Below are positions 14,553-14,776 of a DNA stretch of 14,776 nt, piece after piece. The DNA comes from Bacteroidales bacterium. GTDB taxonomy: Bacteria; Bacteroidota; Bacteroidia; Bacteroidales; UBA7960. Below the pieces are notes generated by a model. The model was not told the origin of the DNA. It ran no database searches and saw only the letters and a list, made by a program, of their open reading frames with translations. Position numbers and translations under genes: made by a program. The DNA lies in contig PWNO01000012.1 of the NCBI GenBank assembly GCA_003557765.1, positions 1 to 14,776 on the forward strand, given 5' to 3'. Within the stretch, counting starts at the first letter, position 1. Every line of letters starts with the position of its first letter.

Positions 14553-14626
14553 GGGGAATTAGCTCAGTTGGCTAGAGCGTTTGGCTGGCAGCCAAAAGGT
14601 CACCGGTTCGAGCCCGGTATTCTCCA
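14553..14626 (+). tRNA. tRNA-Ala, anticodon GGC
   Basis: All four arms fold without mismatch other than the identity wobble: acceptor GGGGAAT with ATTCTCC, D stem GCTC/GAGC, anticodon stem TTTGG/CCAAA around loop CTGGCAG, T stem ACCGG/CCGGT around loop TTCGAGC. The anticodon at 14587-14589 is GGC, reading GCC alanine codons. The acceptor stem has the G3-U70 pair that marks alanine tRNAs (G14555, T14623), which independently confirms the identity. The discriminator base is A14626 and the 3' CCA is not encoded. It is a single tRNA gene with its own promoter and terminator. Confidence 0.97.
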
Positions 14627-14649
14627 CAAGTTTTACCCCAACATATGTC

Positions 14650-14700
14650 TGGTAGTCAACCGTTTGGGTTCAGGCCCGTGCGATTGATTACCATTTTTTT
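14650..14700 (+). terminator. Intrinsic terminator of the tRNA-Ala gene
   Basis: TGGTAGTCAA (14650-14659) pairs with TTGATTACCA (14684-14693) over 10 bp including one G-U pair, and seven T residues follow at 14694-14700. The 24-base loop contains a further GGG/CCC pairing. It begins 23 bases after the tRNA 3' end. A T-arm-like word inside the loop (GGGTTCAGGCCC) and a closing ACCA give it a faint tRNA look, but the long stem and T-run explain it better as a terminator. Confidence 0.75.
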
Positions 14701-14776
14701 AAATATGCCATTGTTTTGGGGCTTTAGAGTCGCTGTGTGGATTTATTTATCCCACGCAAAAAGCGCAAAAATAAAA

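Noticed and set aside
14650..14693. Possible remnant of a second tRNA (T-arm-like word and terminal ACCA)
   Set aside because: No acceptor, D or anticodon stem can be built; the 10-bp stem followed by seven T explains it as a terminator.
14735..14757. Weak inverted repeat near the right end (GTGTGGAT and ATCCCACGC)
   Set aside because: It needs a bulge, has only eight pairs and no T-run, and lies at the cut edge of the window, so nothing reliable can be said.

Overview
The window looks like chromosomal DNA from a member of the Bacteroidota. The evidence is a housekeeping gene set typical of that phylum (DUF4175 protein, a degenerate RsbW-like protein, YbeY, MnmG, RNase R, a LytTR response regulator). 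The promoter style agrees: the tRNA gene has a TTTG box, 20 bases, then TAATTTTG, the Bacteroidota primary-sigma pattern, and rnr and rpiB have perfect TAnnTTTG boxes. Starts are mostly AT-rich without strong Shine-Dalgarno sites. I cannot name a genus.

Layout, left to right. Positions 1-758 hold no gene but contain two identical 20-bp perfect palindromes with the ParB-binding parS core, each inside a copy of an imperfect ~91-94 bp direct duplication. A leftward block follows: DUF4175 protein, RsbW-like protein, ybeY, mnmG (7162 down to 759). A 405-base spacer with two kinds of short-period repeat leads to rnr, rightward. A leftward LytTR response regulator converges on rnr, with a terminator between them. 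Next comes a 791-base AT-rich gene-free stretch with three perfect and at least eight one-mismatch DnaA boxes. Rightward rpiB and an orphan lutB-like gene follow, then leftward thpR. The last part has a cluster of hairpins and a tRNA-Ala(GGC) gene with its own promoter and terminator.

The main interpretation is that this is the replication-origin neighbourhood. The DnaA-box cluster at 10548-11338 is the best oriC candidate, and the parS pair about 10.5 kb away together with mnmG, a gene often found near bacterial origins, supports this. Most genes point away from the candidate origin (rnr and thpR are exceptions). There is no dnaA, parA or parB in the window, so the call rests on sites and context.

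The other notable theme is short-period intergenic repeats. The convergent genes lutB and thpR both end in the codons for Asn-Val-Leu-Met-stop, written by the two inverted arms of one 8-bp-period repeat pair, so a repeat element supplies the 3' ends of both genes. A different 8-base-period array lies just before the rnr promoter. I saw no CRISPR array, transposase, phage gene or recognisable defence system.
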